From Dendrobium chrysotoxum (lineage: Eukaryota; Streptophyta; Magnoliopsida; Asparagales; Orchidaceae), in NCBI GenBank assembly GCA_019925795.1, contig CM034305.1, positions 56,222,573 through 56,286,572 of the forward strand: 64,000 nt of DNA, given 5' to 3'. This document shows, in pieces, positions 10,740 through 21,092 of the stretch. Both the position numbers and the translations under genes were made by a program. The notes under the pieces are model-generated. The model was given only the letters and a program-made list of their open reading frames with translations, had not been told where the DNA came from and ran no database searches. Numbering within the stretch: position 1 is the first letter of the stretch; each line of letters begins with the position of its first letter.

Positions 10740-11835
10740 GGCAAAATAAAGTGGTATCAGAGTAACAATTTAAAAGAATAAAATCATAACTGAAGTCATA
10801 TGAAATGATCTCTAATTACATATGGAAGAAGATGCATTATTTTAGCTTTATTTTCTATAAGTATATCTGTTATATTTGTGAATTGATGAACCCCATGATT
10901 TTATTTTAAATAGAAGTGTTGTAGATTTTTGACCGCCAAGACCTAGAAGTAGTTGATTGATCGAGTTCTAGTAGAGTTTCAACTGTACAAAGTATCAAGG
11001 GAGTAATGAACCTTTAATTTAATAATGTATTTTGCTGGTTTCATAGCACACCTTATGGGGGAAGCTTAAAGTAAGATGATTGGAGTTAGAGAAGATGAAG
11101 TAGTAACATTTGCAATTATTTCTATTGCTATAGACTCCTCTTTTTTAGTGTGTAGTAGAACCTCAAATAGCTAAAGTTTGGCTTATTAGGTTAGAAAAGT
11201 CATTTGATAATATGTAGTATCCTGAGAGTAAAAATATTTTATTCGTTATATTTTTGTTAGATGGAGAAGCCGAGCATTTGGTGGTTAGGCTAATAGAGAA
11301 AGAAACTTTAGGTAAAAACATATGCAGAGATTTCCTAGGAAGAGATCATTAAGACATTCAAGAGTTACTTTGTGAGACCATCAATTAGATAGTAGATGTA
11401 TTTTATTTTTGAGATATTATACGTGTTCTTTGATTTCTATATAGCAAGTTGATAAGTCTTGGAGAAAGGGAAATTTTGCATCTCTAGCCTATAAATGATT
11501 TAAGTAAAGCTGTTAAAGGTATTAAAGATGTCCCCATAATAGATATTTCTTGAAGAATTGGCGAGCCTATCTCTAGAAAGAGAAGTAGCGTTTTATATTG
11601 AAGTGTTATCTGGTATATTCCCACTTATAAAAGGTCCCTATAGAATGACGCCAAATGAGTTACAAGAATTGAATGTTCTATTGTCGTAACTTTAAGATAG
11701 AATATTTATTAAGTCAATTGAATCTCCGTGGGGTGCTCCTTTATTATTTGTGAAGAAGAAGATGAATATGAGATTGTATATTAATTATAGAAAGTTGAAT
11801 AAGATTACTGTTAAGAACAAGTATCAATTGTTTTG
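10740..11835 (+). pseudogene. Ty3/gypsy retrotransposon, gag and RT remains
   Basis: Three landmarks lie in the right order. First is the primer binding site at 10752. Second is a gag-like stretch at about 11150-11330 ('VWLIRLEKSFDNM', 'FVIFLLDGEAEH'), close to the capsid core of Ty3/gypsy elements (the A-x-x-W and EGEA-x-x-W region). Third is the N-terminal RT at about 11610-11835 ('GPYRMTPNELQELN', 'SIESPWGAPLLFVKKK', 'MRLYINYRKLNKITVKNKY'), which is diagnostic of Ty3/gypsy RT. The protease that should lie between gag and RT is missing or unrecognisable, the sequence has stops (for example within 11680-11700), and nothing recognisable follows the RT. The style is that of chromovirus-type elements, but the chromodomain end is absent, so I leave the lineage open. 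Confidence 0.85.
10752..10763 (+). promoter_or_regulatory. Primer binding site complementary to tRNA-Met(i)
   Basis: 'tggtatcagagt' matches 11 of 12 bases of the standard plant LTR-retrotransposon primer binding site (TGGTATCAGAGC). It marks the start of the internal region of the element at 10740-11835. The LTR that should end just before it is cut off by the L1 element whose 5' end lies near 10680. Confidence 0.8.
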
Positions 11836-12407
11836 TTTGATTAGTTGGTAGGTGCATCTATATTCTCAAATATTGTATTTGCTGGCATTTCATCTAGCTT
11901 CAGTCGATACTCAGCCTCCTTCACAACCATTTCTCATGTGGTATAATCAAAAGTATAAGAGTTCTATGCATGTAAAAAAAATTTCATGTATCAATTGATT
12001 AAATTTATTAAGCTTTTGAGTTTCAATTTTATTTCCATCCATTTCAATGTTATTTAGTAGTTATTATTTTATGTTATCTTAATATATTAGTTCATAATTT
12101 TAGGTTTTAGGTTTTCCTTTTAGAATGGAAAAATAACTTGATAAGAGTAATCTTAGCCTACGTTGGAAGCCTATTTTGAATTTTTTTTATAACATAATAT
12201 TTACCTTCATCTATGAAATCAATCAAAAACATGAAGAAGAAGAGCACATGTTAAGAAAAAAATCTGCTTCTTATGTTTATATTCAAATATTTAATGTTTA
12301 TAAAATCAATCAAAAGTTGAGATAAAATTAATTATTATTGCAATAGCTTGATTTGAATAATCTGGAAAGTGGGAAATGGCCAGTTTATTCAAATAATGGA
12401 TTCAATG

Positions 12408-12446
<39 letters not shown>

Positions 12447-13205
12447 TTAGTGGTTATTATAGTGTTGGGTTCCTAGATACTATTTACAAGTATTTCTTTT
12501 CAAAAGAGTTGAAGAAAGAAATATGGATGGTAGTTTTCTTGCACCCAAGGAAATTCTTGCTCTTCTTGCCAGTTAACATTTTAGGATTGTGTTTATTAAT
12601 TTTTGCTTCTGGTTAGGATAAATATGATTAGACTTCTCTAACTATGACTTTGAAAAAAAGGAAGAGCTCTGAACTACCAAATACAGTGATTTTTTTTTGT
12701 AGCTACTCAGAAGAAAATATGATATAGGCATAAATAATTGGAAACTTTCAGTTCTCAATTGTTTATTCCATTTTCCAATTTATAAATTAAATGATAATCT
12801 TTTTCTCTTTGTAAAAATTAAAAAAAGGTCTTTGTATCAATTTTCTCAATTTTTTATAACTTGGCTCTTGATTTAAGCCTTTCAATGAATTAAAGATGAA
12901 CACAACACCATGCAACTGATTTTTGTTTCTCGTGTAATTTAAGCTTCATTTTTTTAATTTCGCAGCTAGAGTAAACTTTAAAATAGTTTTTTTTTCCCTT
13001 TTCTACATCATGATAAAACTTATATATGCTAAAATTTCATCATACTTACTGATCATTGATAAATTTTTGAATAAGCAACTTATCCAATTCAAGATAAACT
13101 TTAAAAGAAATGCAACCAAATAATTCTCTTTTTAATGTCAATATGTACTTGTATTTTTGTTTCAATAAGTATACTCTCTAAGTTCTCTAACTTGACATTA
13201 TGTAG
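11836..13205. other. AT-rich intergenic sequence, no gene seen
   Basis: I see no protein or RNA signal. It holds an (AT)n run at 12411-12444, several poly-T and poly-A runs, and one 87-codon frame at 12353-12616 created partly by the (AT)n run. The right part may contain introns or upstream exons of the hAT relic that follows, but I could not recognise any. Confidence 0.6.
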
Positions 13206-13920
13206 ATGAGTGGTGGAAGATGTTTGGATCAAGAGCTCCAAATTTGCAGAAAGTAGCTATAAAATTTTTAAGCCAAATATTATCCTCATTATATTATAAG
13301 AGAAATTACAGTATTTTTTGAACAAATTCACTCAAAGAGACGCAATCATTTAGAGCATCAACGGATTAATGATCTAGTTTATGTTTGGTATAATCTCAAT
13401 TTAATTAATAAGTATAATCTTATAGTATATTAATATGAAAGTATAAATGTCATACTATATTAAAACACAATGGTTAAATTATTCTTTCATTTTTTAGGTT
13501 TCAACTTAATAAAAGAAGTTACAATCTTCTTCTAGACTACACCTATGTTGAAATGATAGATTTCTGCGTATTTGATGATGAAATAATGTCAAAACATGAC
13601 TTAGAGGACTTAAAAAATAAGATATACAAACAGGATGCAATGCTAGCTGTTGAAGAACAAAACAAACAATCCACTACGCCAAGACATAGTAAGTTAATAG
13701 TGAAATATGAATGTATCATTTAAATAAAATAAAAAAATACAATCTTAATTTATATTTCTTATTTATTGATGAACATGATATAGAAAATGAAGGAGACGGA
13801 GATGACATAATCAGCTTGAATGATTTAGATACATTTGGGTCTGCAGATTTTGGGGAAAAGAGATTTCAAGACTCAACATATGGAAATAGCTTTGATGATG
13901 CAAATTTAGAAGATATTTGA
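13206..13920 (+). pseudogene. hAT-family transposase, C-terminal exons (broken)
   Basis: The first exon (about 13206 to 13409) reads 'EWWKMFGSRAPNLQKVAIK', then 'KRNYSIFEQIHSKRRNHLE' and 'HQRLNDLVYVWYNL'. This is the hAT C-terminal dimerisation region of the plant BED-finger/DUF659 transposase-like proteins. An acceptor-like 'attatgtag' precedes it. A second exon-like stretch (about 13498-13689) reads 'YTYVEMIDFCVFDDEI' and ends at a donor-like 'cata|gtaagt'. A third ends 'FGEKRFQDSTYGNSFDD' with a TGA at 13918-13920. The T run at 13314-13319 has six bases where five keep the frame, so the dimerisation domain is frameshifted. The zinc finger and catalytic core upstream were not found. It is either a transposon relic or a dead domesticated copy. 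Confidence 0.8.
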
Positions 13921-14519
13921 TTTTGTTCTTCTGAAATTATTGAAACTATTGAACAGAGAAAGAGAAACATTATTAACTTCATATATATATATATATATAT
14001 TACTATAAAGTGCTAAAATCTTTCTATAATTGATAGTGTCTTCAAATGAAATATATTATTTTGTTTTGCTTATTTACTCTGTATTAGGTGTGGAATTATA
14101 ATAATAATCTTATATATATTTTTAATGCTTCAGCAGTCGGAGGTTGAAACTATAAGATTTTAAGAGAAATTTTGATTTTATCATTCAAGTCATGACTATA
14201 GAGAGGATAGTTGCTCTAAATAAAAATATATTTAATTATAAATTTACTGAATTTATTTATTATTATTATTTTTACTTTATATTATGATTTTGTTCAATTT
14301 TTTCTTATATGTTTATAAATGATTGTGTCATTATTATAATAATTAAATATAATAAATATCTATTATGTCATCTAGTTTGATTAAGGTCAAACCTTTAAAC
14401 TACAAACCTCTCCATCTTCTTGTTCATTGACCGGTCCGATTTTCACAGCATTGCTATTTATAGATTTTGAGAGTGACATGTTTTGCAATTCAGAAGCTCG
14501 AGCTATATGTTGTAAAAGG
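13921..14519. other. AT-rich intergenic sequence, no gene seen
   Basis: An (AT)n run lies at 13981-14000 and the rest is AT-rich with no coding or RNA signal. It separates the hAT relic from the LTR-like repeat. Confidence 0.6.
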
Positions 14520-15260
14520 TGTATGTTAGTATAGCAACTATACATACACACATAGAGTGAGTGAAATTAAATATGTTGATTATTTTTCTAAAGTTTATAC
14601 TATACGATCTAGCTAAATAAATATTATTTAAGATGTTTAATTAAGTAAATTTAATTTGAGTTAATAATATTGTATGATTCTAATCGTATAGGATGATTAG
14701 TTGCCTATCAATTTTTTGCAACATGTTGAATTTTCCAAATTATTCTATTTTTATTATACAAACATTTTCATAAATTAATTCACTCAAATAAGGCTTAATT
14801 AACCATTAAGATTGTACGGTACGATCTATATCGTAATGGATGATCGACAAAGATGATGTTTGGTCGTTTAGGAGTGTCCTAGATGAAATATGATTCGATT
14901 GAACTAATCGTATTATATGATTTATTAAAATTTTTGAAATGATCGTACGGTGAACCATTAATCGTACAGTACTAAAGGGAGAATAGAGCTATTCATACTA
15001 TACGATCTTCAGATCGTATTGTACGAACAGAGACCACCAAAATAAAAATTATGATTTTTCTTGGAGCCTAGTATTTAAACAACTCTTATTTCATTTTGAA
15101 GAGTCTTTGACAGTCAAGGGGGCTTGAGTCTTCTATGGGAGAGATTTTGAAAGGTGAGCTTTGGCCTTGGGAGAGAAAAGTGTATTGAGAGAGCTGAACG
15201 TGATGTATTGAGAGAGAGGGAGAGCAGCCCTGTGGGATCAATGGAGTGTGAGAGAGGTAT
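14520..15260 (+). repeat. LTR-like repeat with palindromic CGTAC motifs, copy 1
   Basis: It begins with 'tagtatagcaactatacatacacaca' type sequence and is dense in short near-palindromes such as 'gtacggtacgatc', 'atcgtacggtg' and 'actatacgatc'. It ends in a G-rich leader ('ctttgacagtcaaggggg', 'gggagagattttgaaagg', 'ttgagagagctgaac'). The same order of elements occurs at 53520-54790 and 55890-57660, so this is a dispersed family. Its layout (motif-rich U3-like part, then a purine-rich leader) suggests an LTR, but no ends or primer binding site are visible here. Confidence 0.55.
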
Positions 15261-15379
15261 AATTATTAATTTCAAAATACCAAATATTATGTGAATGTCT
15301 TAAATAAAAAGTACTGATTAATCATGTAGAGGATTTTATTATTAGATTGAGTGAGAATTCTTGCAATACATATTTCAAT

Positions 15380-16080
15380 ATTAGGATTGAACAAGTTGAG
15401 CTAAGCTTGAGTTGATTAATTAATTGTGCTTATGAATTCAATTTAAATAACAAGCTAGCAAATTTATTATGAAAAAGCAAATATGATTATTCAAGTAATT
15501 TTTAAAATAAAATGAAGAAATGATTTAAAAATCAGAAGGAAAATAACAAAATAATTACTTGATATAAAAAAATGTGTCATATCTTTGAAGTATTTTCAAC
15601 AACTTTATACTTAAATTTATGAATGATAATATATATATATATATATATAATTGAGCTTTCTTATGAATTAACAAGCCATGTTTAACTTTAGCACTGTAGT
15701 TTATCAAGCTCAGCTCAATAGTTATGAGCTATATTGTGCTAAGTCTGAGTAGGCACATAAAAATTAACTTGACTGACTCATTTACACGCCCAATCTGCAT
15801 GCTCCAAACAAATTGTAGTGTTGTGAAAAGAGAAACATTCAATAATTTGAGAAATTTCTGGCTCGACCTCCACAATTTTAAACTTTGGTGGGACATAATC
15901 AAAGCAATCCGTCAGTCAACTAATTTCATTGGGAAATGGCATGGACTTTTCTAATGCTTCTTTAGCTTATGGAGTCCACTGATTATTAAAGTTAATTTCT
16001 CAGTGCTTTCACACCTTAGCATTGAACCTGAATAGAACTTAATTTACAATTATATAGATATAAAAGGCGGGGTAATTACA
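15380..16080 (+). repeat. Non-coding dispersed repeat unit
   Basis: This matches 50690-51300 over most of its length and, in parts, 17375-17460, 52120-52540 and 52970-53465. Shared landmarks are 'gttgattaatta', 'gagctttcttatgaatt', 'tttatcaagct', 'actcatttacacgcc' and 'tctcagtgctttcacacct'. No coding signal. It is the host sequence into which the MITE at 16159 inserted. Confidence 0.7.
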
Positions 16081-16158
16081 ATAAATGGGCTTTCTTATGA
16101 ATTAAATGATGATAAAACTTAAAAATCAGAAGAAAAATAATTAAGAACCACTTGATAT

Positions 16159-16839
16159 TAGGGGTGTCAATATTTGACACGACACGAAAACCCGACTCGA
16201 ACCCGACCCGAAAAACCCGACCCGAGTTCAAAACGGGTCGGGTTCGGGTTCGGGTTCAGGAATTCGACCCGTTTGAAAAATGGGTCGGGTTCGGGTTAAC
16301 CCGACGGGTTGCCGGGTCAACCCGAAAACCTGTTTAAACGCCTGCCCGCGAAGCCTGCCCGCCCTGCCCCGGCTGCTCGCGACCATGCCCGGCTGCCCGA
16401 GCCCTGCCTGGCTGGCCGCGACCTGCCCGAGCGCCCGCCGAAGCTGTCAGCGCGCCCGCCGAGGCTGCCTCTGCTTGCCAAGCCGCCCCCGTGCGCCCGC
16501 CAAAGTTGCCCGCGCTGCTGCCCGCGTGCCGCCCTCGCTTGCCCAGCTGCCCGCGCAGACCTGCTCGCGCACCCGCCTGCGCACCCGGGCGCCCGTCCGT
16601 GCAACCGAGCGCGCCCGCCGGCGCACCCGCGCGAGCCCGCCGGCGCACCCGTGCGCGCCCGCCCGTTCACCCAGCGCGCACGCCGGCTCACCCAGCGCCC
16701 CTGCGTGCCCAGCTTCCCGTGTCAGGTCGGGTCCGGGTTCGGATTTCCAACCCGGGTCGGGTTAGGGTCGTCTCGTTTGAACGTGGGTCATTCCGGGTTT
16801 GACCCGAACCCGACCCGTAACCCGAAATTGACACCCCTA
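16159..16839 (+). mobile_element. Non-autonomous hAT-type MITE with GC-rich core, copy A
   Basis: The terminal inverted repeats are 'taggggtgtcaat' and 'attgacacccct(a)'. The element is flanked by a perfect 8-bp target-site duplication 'cttgatat' (16151-16158 and 16840-16847), the hAT length. The uninterrupted target occurs in a homologous repeat at 50879-50886. Inside are subterminal arrays of 'cgggttcgggtt' and 'acccgacccg', and a 0.4-kb core (about 16330-16720) that is extremely C-rich on the plus strand ('gcccgcc', 'gcgcaccc'). There is no transposase. The Pro/Arg/Ala-rich open frames in the core are composition by-products, open on both strands. Confidence 0.9.
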
Positions 16840-16919
16840 CTTGATATAAAAAATATGACAAATTTAAAATGCTTTCTTTATACTAAAATTTATGAATGAT
16901 AATATAATTTATATTAATA

Positions 16920-17370
16920 ATTGTTGTATACTCGAACATTCCCAATGATAGGGACATATGGAGTATAGCGTCCTAATTTTGTACAAAGATCCAACACACA
17001 AACATATAAAAAAGGGGTGCAATGTTCATTAGAGACACCAAGATTTTTACGTGGAAAATCTTGATAAGGGGAAAACCACGAGGCCTGCCCTGACTTAGAT
17101 GATTCCACTAGTGTTTGTAATTGATTACAAATAGTGCCCTTCCACGGGGAATGCCTTAATTGGCTCAATGTATCATATAGAGAACATTACATGGTCGGTG
17201 CACTACTAAGGTAGGAGAGATAGTGGTCGGTGGGTGACAATGGTTGGATGGATCGTAATTTGCAGCAGACAGTGGGCAGAAGGACCGTAGTTAGGATATA
17301 GTGGTCGAAGGGACCGTAGTTGACAGGAAATAGAGGTTGAAGGGATTATAGTCAGCGGGCGAATTTAATT
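16920..17370 (-). repeat. LTR fragment, same family as the window start, reversed
   Basis: The reverse complement matches the block at about 340-545: 'tttttacgtggaaaatc' and 'ggggaaaaccacgaggcc' correspond to the LTR 3'-end motif, followed by 'gtttgtaattgattac' and then G-rich units ('gtggtcgaagggaccgtag', 'agtggtcggtgggtgac') that are the complement of the C-rich units at 1-300. It lies on the minus strand, within the dispersed repeat whose remaining piece resumes at about 17371. The 84-codon frame at 16914-17168 on the minus strand is LTR sequence and not a gene. Confidence 0.7.
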
Positions 17371-18124
17371 TTGGGAAATGACATGAACTTTTCTTTAACA
17401 TCCTTAAGTCTACTGATTATTAGAGTTAATTTCTCAGTGCTTTCACACCTTAGATTGCAATCAGCGTTAAGAATAATTCCATGACTACGTTAAAGGTTCC
17501 TTCATGTTTGCAATGAATTTCTAACCACATTGCAATGGTGCTACAGGTTTATGATAAAATCGCGACAAATTAATGATGAAAATTCTTCCAAATCCATCAC
17601 AAGCTAATCAATAGGTCACGAGTTTGTGACAAGGCCATCGTAAATCTAACACTCATTTATGATGAAAATTTTCTCTCAAATTGATTACATTATTCATTCA
17701 AAATTGAATAAATATTATAGAATGGGCTCTTTATCTTTAAAATATAAATTATTTATTTAATTTTTATTTTTATATAATTTTTATTCTTAAATTATTATTA
17801 TGTACTGTTTGGTATAAAAGTATATAAAAGCTTTCATCCCATATGACCGAGTTGTAGATATAGGACAACGAAGAAACTAAAATTTCATCCTTTTATTCTG
17901 CAGGGCACGTAATTGACTCTCATTTACATGAGTCTCTTGAGGCACAAAATTTCTTGCTTTAGAAGCCGTCAAACTTGGCTTCTTCCAAAGTATTTTTTAA
18001 AAGTCAGTCAAATTTTACAACGACCACGACCTTCCCATCATATTATACAAACCATTCAATTATTTAAAGTTAGATGCAGAAGCCTCCAGAGTTGAAATAG
18101 GGACAAATAAAGGAAGCTAATAGG
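17371..18124 (+). other. Upstream flank of the kinase pseudogene
   Basis: The first 90 bases repeat part of the dispersed unit at 15930-16040. The remainder is AT-rich and has no coding signal. From about 17810 the sequence is shared with 60750-61160, ahead of another kinase remnant, so it is probably the ancestral promoter and 5' flank of this kinase family. Confidence 0.55.
17823..17830 (+). promoter_or_regulatory. Possible TATA box of the kinase pseudogene
   Basis: 'tataaaag' lies about 295 bases upstream of the ATG at 18125. The paralogous flank near 60760 reads 'cataaaag' at the same place. The distance allows a 5' UTR. The element is short and AT-rich sequence offers many chance matches, so this is tentative. 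Confidence 0.3.
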
Positions 18125-20246
18125 ATGGCATTGCTTTTCAAATTGTCTTTCCGATTGATTTTCTTCTCTTACATAGAAATAATCATGAGCCATGGCAAAG
18201 GAAGTTGCTCATCATCTCATGGAAGGCTCAAAAACATCAGGAATCCTTCCCACTTGAGAAGTGACCCAGCAAAATGTGGCAGTTCTGATTTTGAACTCAA
18301 TTACGAAGGTAAAAATATAATATTAGAGATCCTCCGAAGCAAGTATTATGTCAAAGATATATCATATCGTGATTCTAAAATCACGCTTCTTGATGTTGGA
18401 TTGACACTCGATAACGGTAATCTTCTAAGTAGATCAATACATCGAGATGATTATAATGAAACATTCTGACTAGAGTTGACGAATGATCAAGTTCAGGCCA
18501 CATTTATTAACTGCTCAATAAAGATCAATATTTAAAGTTATGAAAGTGTGCCTTGTCTCAGCAAAAACAATTAACTATCTATGTGATATTTGATGCTTTA
18601 TTCATCGAATTCTTTCCAGTAAATTGCCATTTTTTTACACAGTTCCCCTAAAAAAAAAATCTTCAACTTTTTATTTATTTATTTATTTTTCTTAGTATTT
18701 GTGATCAACTCGAACTATGTTTTCATCTAAAGCGGAGTCCTCTCAAAGTAACAGGAAATGATATTCAAAATTGTGCTAAAATGCTAGAATAGTATGTATA
18801 CAAACTACTTCATATGTTAACTTCCTATTATCCATCTTCTAAGCTTTATTTCCTAAATGCAATTTCCTTTATGATGATCACCAAATAGAAATACATTATC
18901 AAGAAGTAATGGGCATTACCTTATATGATATGGTGTCTCCTATTCTTTTTGAAATTGGTTTATTGACTTGTCTCTATGAAAATCAGTTCAGTCATTCAAT
19001 ATTAACCTTCTATTTAGCAGCAATAATTTTGTTAGTATTGGACATTTCACTCCAAATACTATGTAAGTAACATGCTTTTACTTAAATAATGAAATTATTG
19101 GCACAACACTGACTGATAGCCAAGTTACATTCTTGCAGTTTCATTACTAATTGGAATATTTCTCTTTTCACCATTATCCGTTCTGTTATTTCTTGCATAC
19201 AACATATTCAAGCATTCAGTGCTTGTTGATAGTGTTGAGAGATTTCTTCAAAATCAGAAAACCCTCTCACCATGAAGATATTCATACAATGAAATTATCA
19301 CAATTACAAACAACATTTCAGAAAAGTTGGGACAAGGAGGCTTTGGGTCTGTCTTTAAAGGAAAACCCCCTGGCGGTTATTTAGCTGGTGTGAAGATGTT
19401 GGGAAAATCTATGGGAGATGGAGATAATTTTATTAATGAAGTATTGATTATCAGTATGATTCATCACTTAAATGTTGTGCAACTTGTTAGATTTTGTGCT
19501 GAAGGTTCTTATAGAGCTCTAGTTTATTTGTACATGCCTAATGGATCTCTTGATAAATATATATTCACCTTAAATGAGGCAAATAGAATCTTCAACACAG
19601 AAAGCTTCTTGAGATTGCCATGCCTATAGCTAATGGACTTTATTATTTATACCAAGGGTGTAATATGGCGATTCTTCATTTTGACATCAAGCCTCATCAT
19701 ATCCTTCTGGATCATAAATTCACACCAAAGATCTTTGATTTTAGCTTAGCAAAGTTACATCCGAAGGGCCATAGTCTTGTCTCCATCAGTGCTACTAGAG
19801 GAACAATTGGATACATTGTGCCAGAATTAATATCGAGAAATTTTAGAACAATTTCTTATAAATCGGATGTATATAGTTTTGGCATGCTTCTAATGGACAT
19901 GGATGGTGGGTGTAGGCATACCAACCTAAAGACAGACAATTCTAGCCATGTTTACTATCCTTCATGGATTTATGATAAGATGCAAAAGAGGAAACTTTCC
20001 AAAAACTGACATTTTTGAGATTGATGACTAATAGAGGAAGTTATGCATGGTGGGGTTGTGCTGCATTCAAACACGACCTTTTGATCGTCCTTCCATGATC
20101 AATGTTGTGGAGATGTTGGAAGCTGATGTGAATCATTACAAATGCAACCAATGCCTTTTTTGTATTCTTCAGATCTAATGTCTCCATTAAACATTTGTAT
20201 GGATTTCTCTAAATTCGAGCAATCAATATTTCTAAATAACTTATAA
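18125..20246 (+). pseudogene. LRK10-like receptor kinase pseudogene, copy A
   Basis: Intact members are plasma-membrane receptor-like kinases with a Cys-rich GUB_WAK-type ectodomain, one membrane helix and a Ser/Thr kinase; some act in rust resistance. Here 18125-18469 gives a hydrophobic leader, 'GSCSSSHGRLKNIRNPSHL', 'SDPAKCGSSDFELNY' and 'KYYVKDISY', all ectodomain features. Kinase homology runs from 19234 ('VERFLQNQKTLSP', then a TGA at 19273-19275) through the Gly loop 'KLGQGGFGSVFKG', 'GVKML' and 'YMPNGSLDKYIF'. A frameshift near 19615 leads into the catalytic loop 'HFDIKPHHILL' (usual N is H) and 'KIFDFSLAKL' (DFG is DFS at 19737-19745). The C-lobe 'GLCCIQTRPFDRPSM' ends at a TAA at 20244. 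Stops, frameshifts and two lost catalytic residues make it dead. An ectodomain-kinase intron or decayed region (18470-19230) lacks a clear membrane helix. Confidence 0.88.
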
Positions 20247-20773
20247 TCCATGCAAAAAGGTGTATCACTTTCATGAAACTATGCCCAAGTTCGTATCTAA
20301 CACTAATGGGTTATTTTTGATATACTATATTATACATTCTATTGAATGAAGTGCTACATCGAAATGTGATGAGGATTACATTTTACTTGTCAAAATCTAA
20401 GGAAAGTTGTTAATTTTTTTTTTCTTTATTTTAAATATAACATGAACTTGTTAAATGTATGGTTTACCAATTATTACTATCTTTAGAATTTTCATTTGGG
20501 CCATGTTTTCTTTGAAGGAATTGAAAGGGTTGAAAAAAAAAGTAAATGGAAATATAAATCTTACATTTAAATAAAAATCTATGTTCACCCATTTATTTTG
20601 TAGTATAGAAATTGAGTGCAAAACATTTTTTTTCCCCTTCTGTCATTAATTGATTGATGAGAATCTGAGATTTTTTTTTTTTTTTTCATGAGAGCTAGGA
20701 AAGTAAGTCAAAATGATGAATTCATAAAATCTTGAACTCAATTTTTCATCATAGTAGCTTATGAAGTTATGAA

Positions 20774-20860
<87 letters not shown>

Positions 20861-21092
20861 TTATATACAAAATAAACCCCATGTATAAAATTATGAAGAT
20901 AAATATGTTTCTCTTTCTCTAATTATTTCTGAGTAAATAGAACATGAATATGGTTTTGCATTAGCCTGTATGGGGTTAAATATCTACCAATCAATGTTAA
21001 CTGATTACTAAATGATTCACAGCAACGAGCCATCATATTTACATAACGACTAATTAAACTAATTCTTGATTAATCATATAAAAGATTTGACA
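20247..21092. other. 3' flank of the kinase pseudogene, with (AT)n run
   Basis: AT-rich, no coding signal. An (AT)39 run lies at 20777-20854. Parts (about 20500-20560 and 20856-21020) are shared with 59217-59470, suggesting they belong to the ancestral kinase-locus flank. Confidence 0.6.

Noticed and set aside
16220..16300. Telomere-like 'gggttcgggttcggg' array
   Set aside because: Plant telomere repeats are TTTAGGG; this array is the known subterminal vocabulary of the MITE and reverses orientation across the element.
16280..16899. Long Arg/Pro/Ala-rich open frames (also 26907-27513)
   Set aside because: They lie in the C-rich core of a MITE, overlap on both strands, and shift between copies A and B by a one-base indel.
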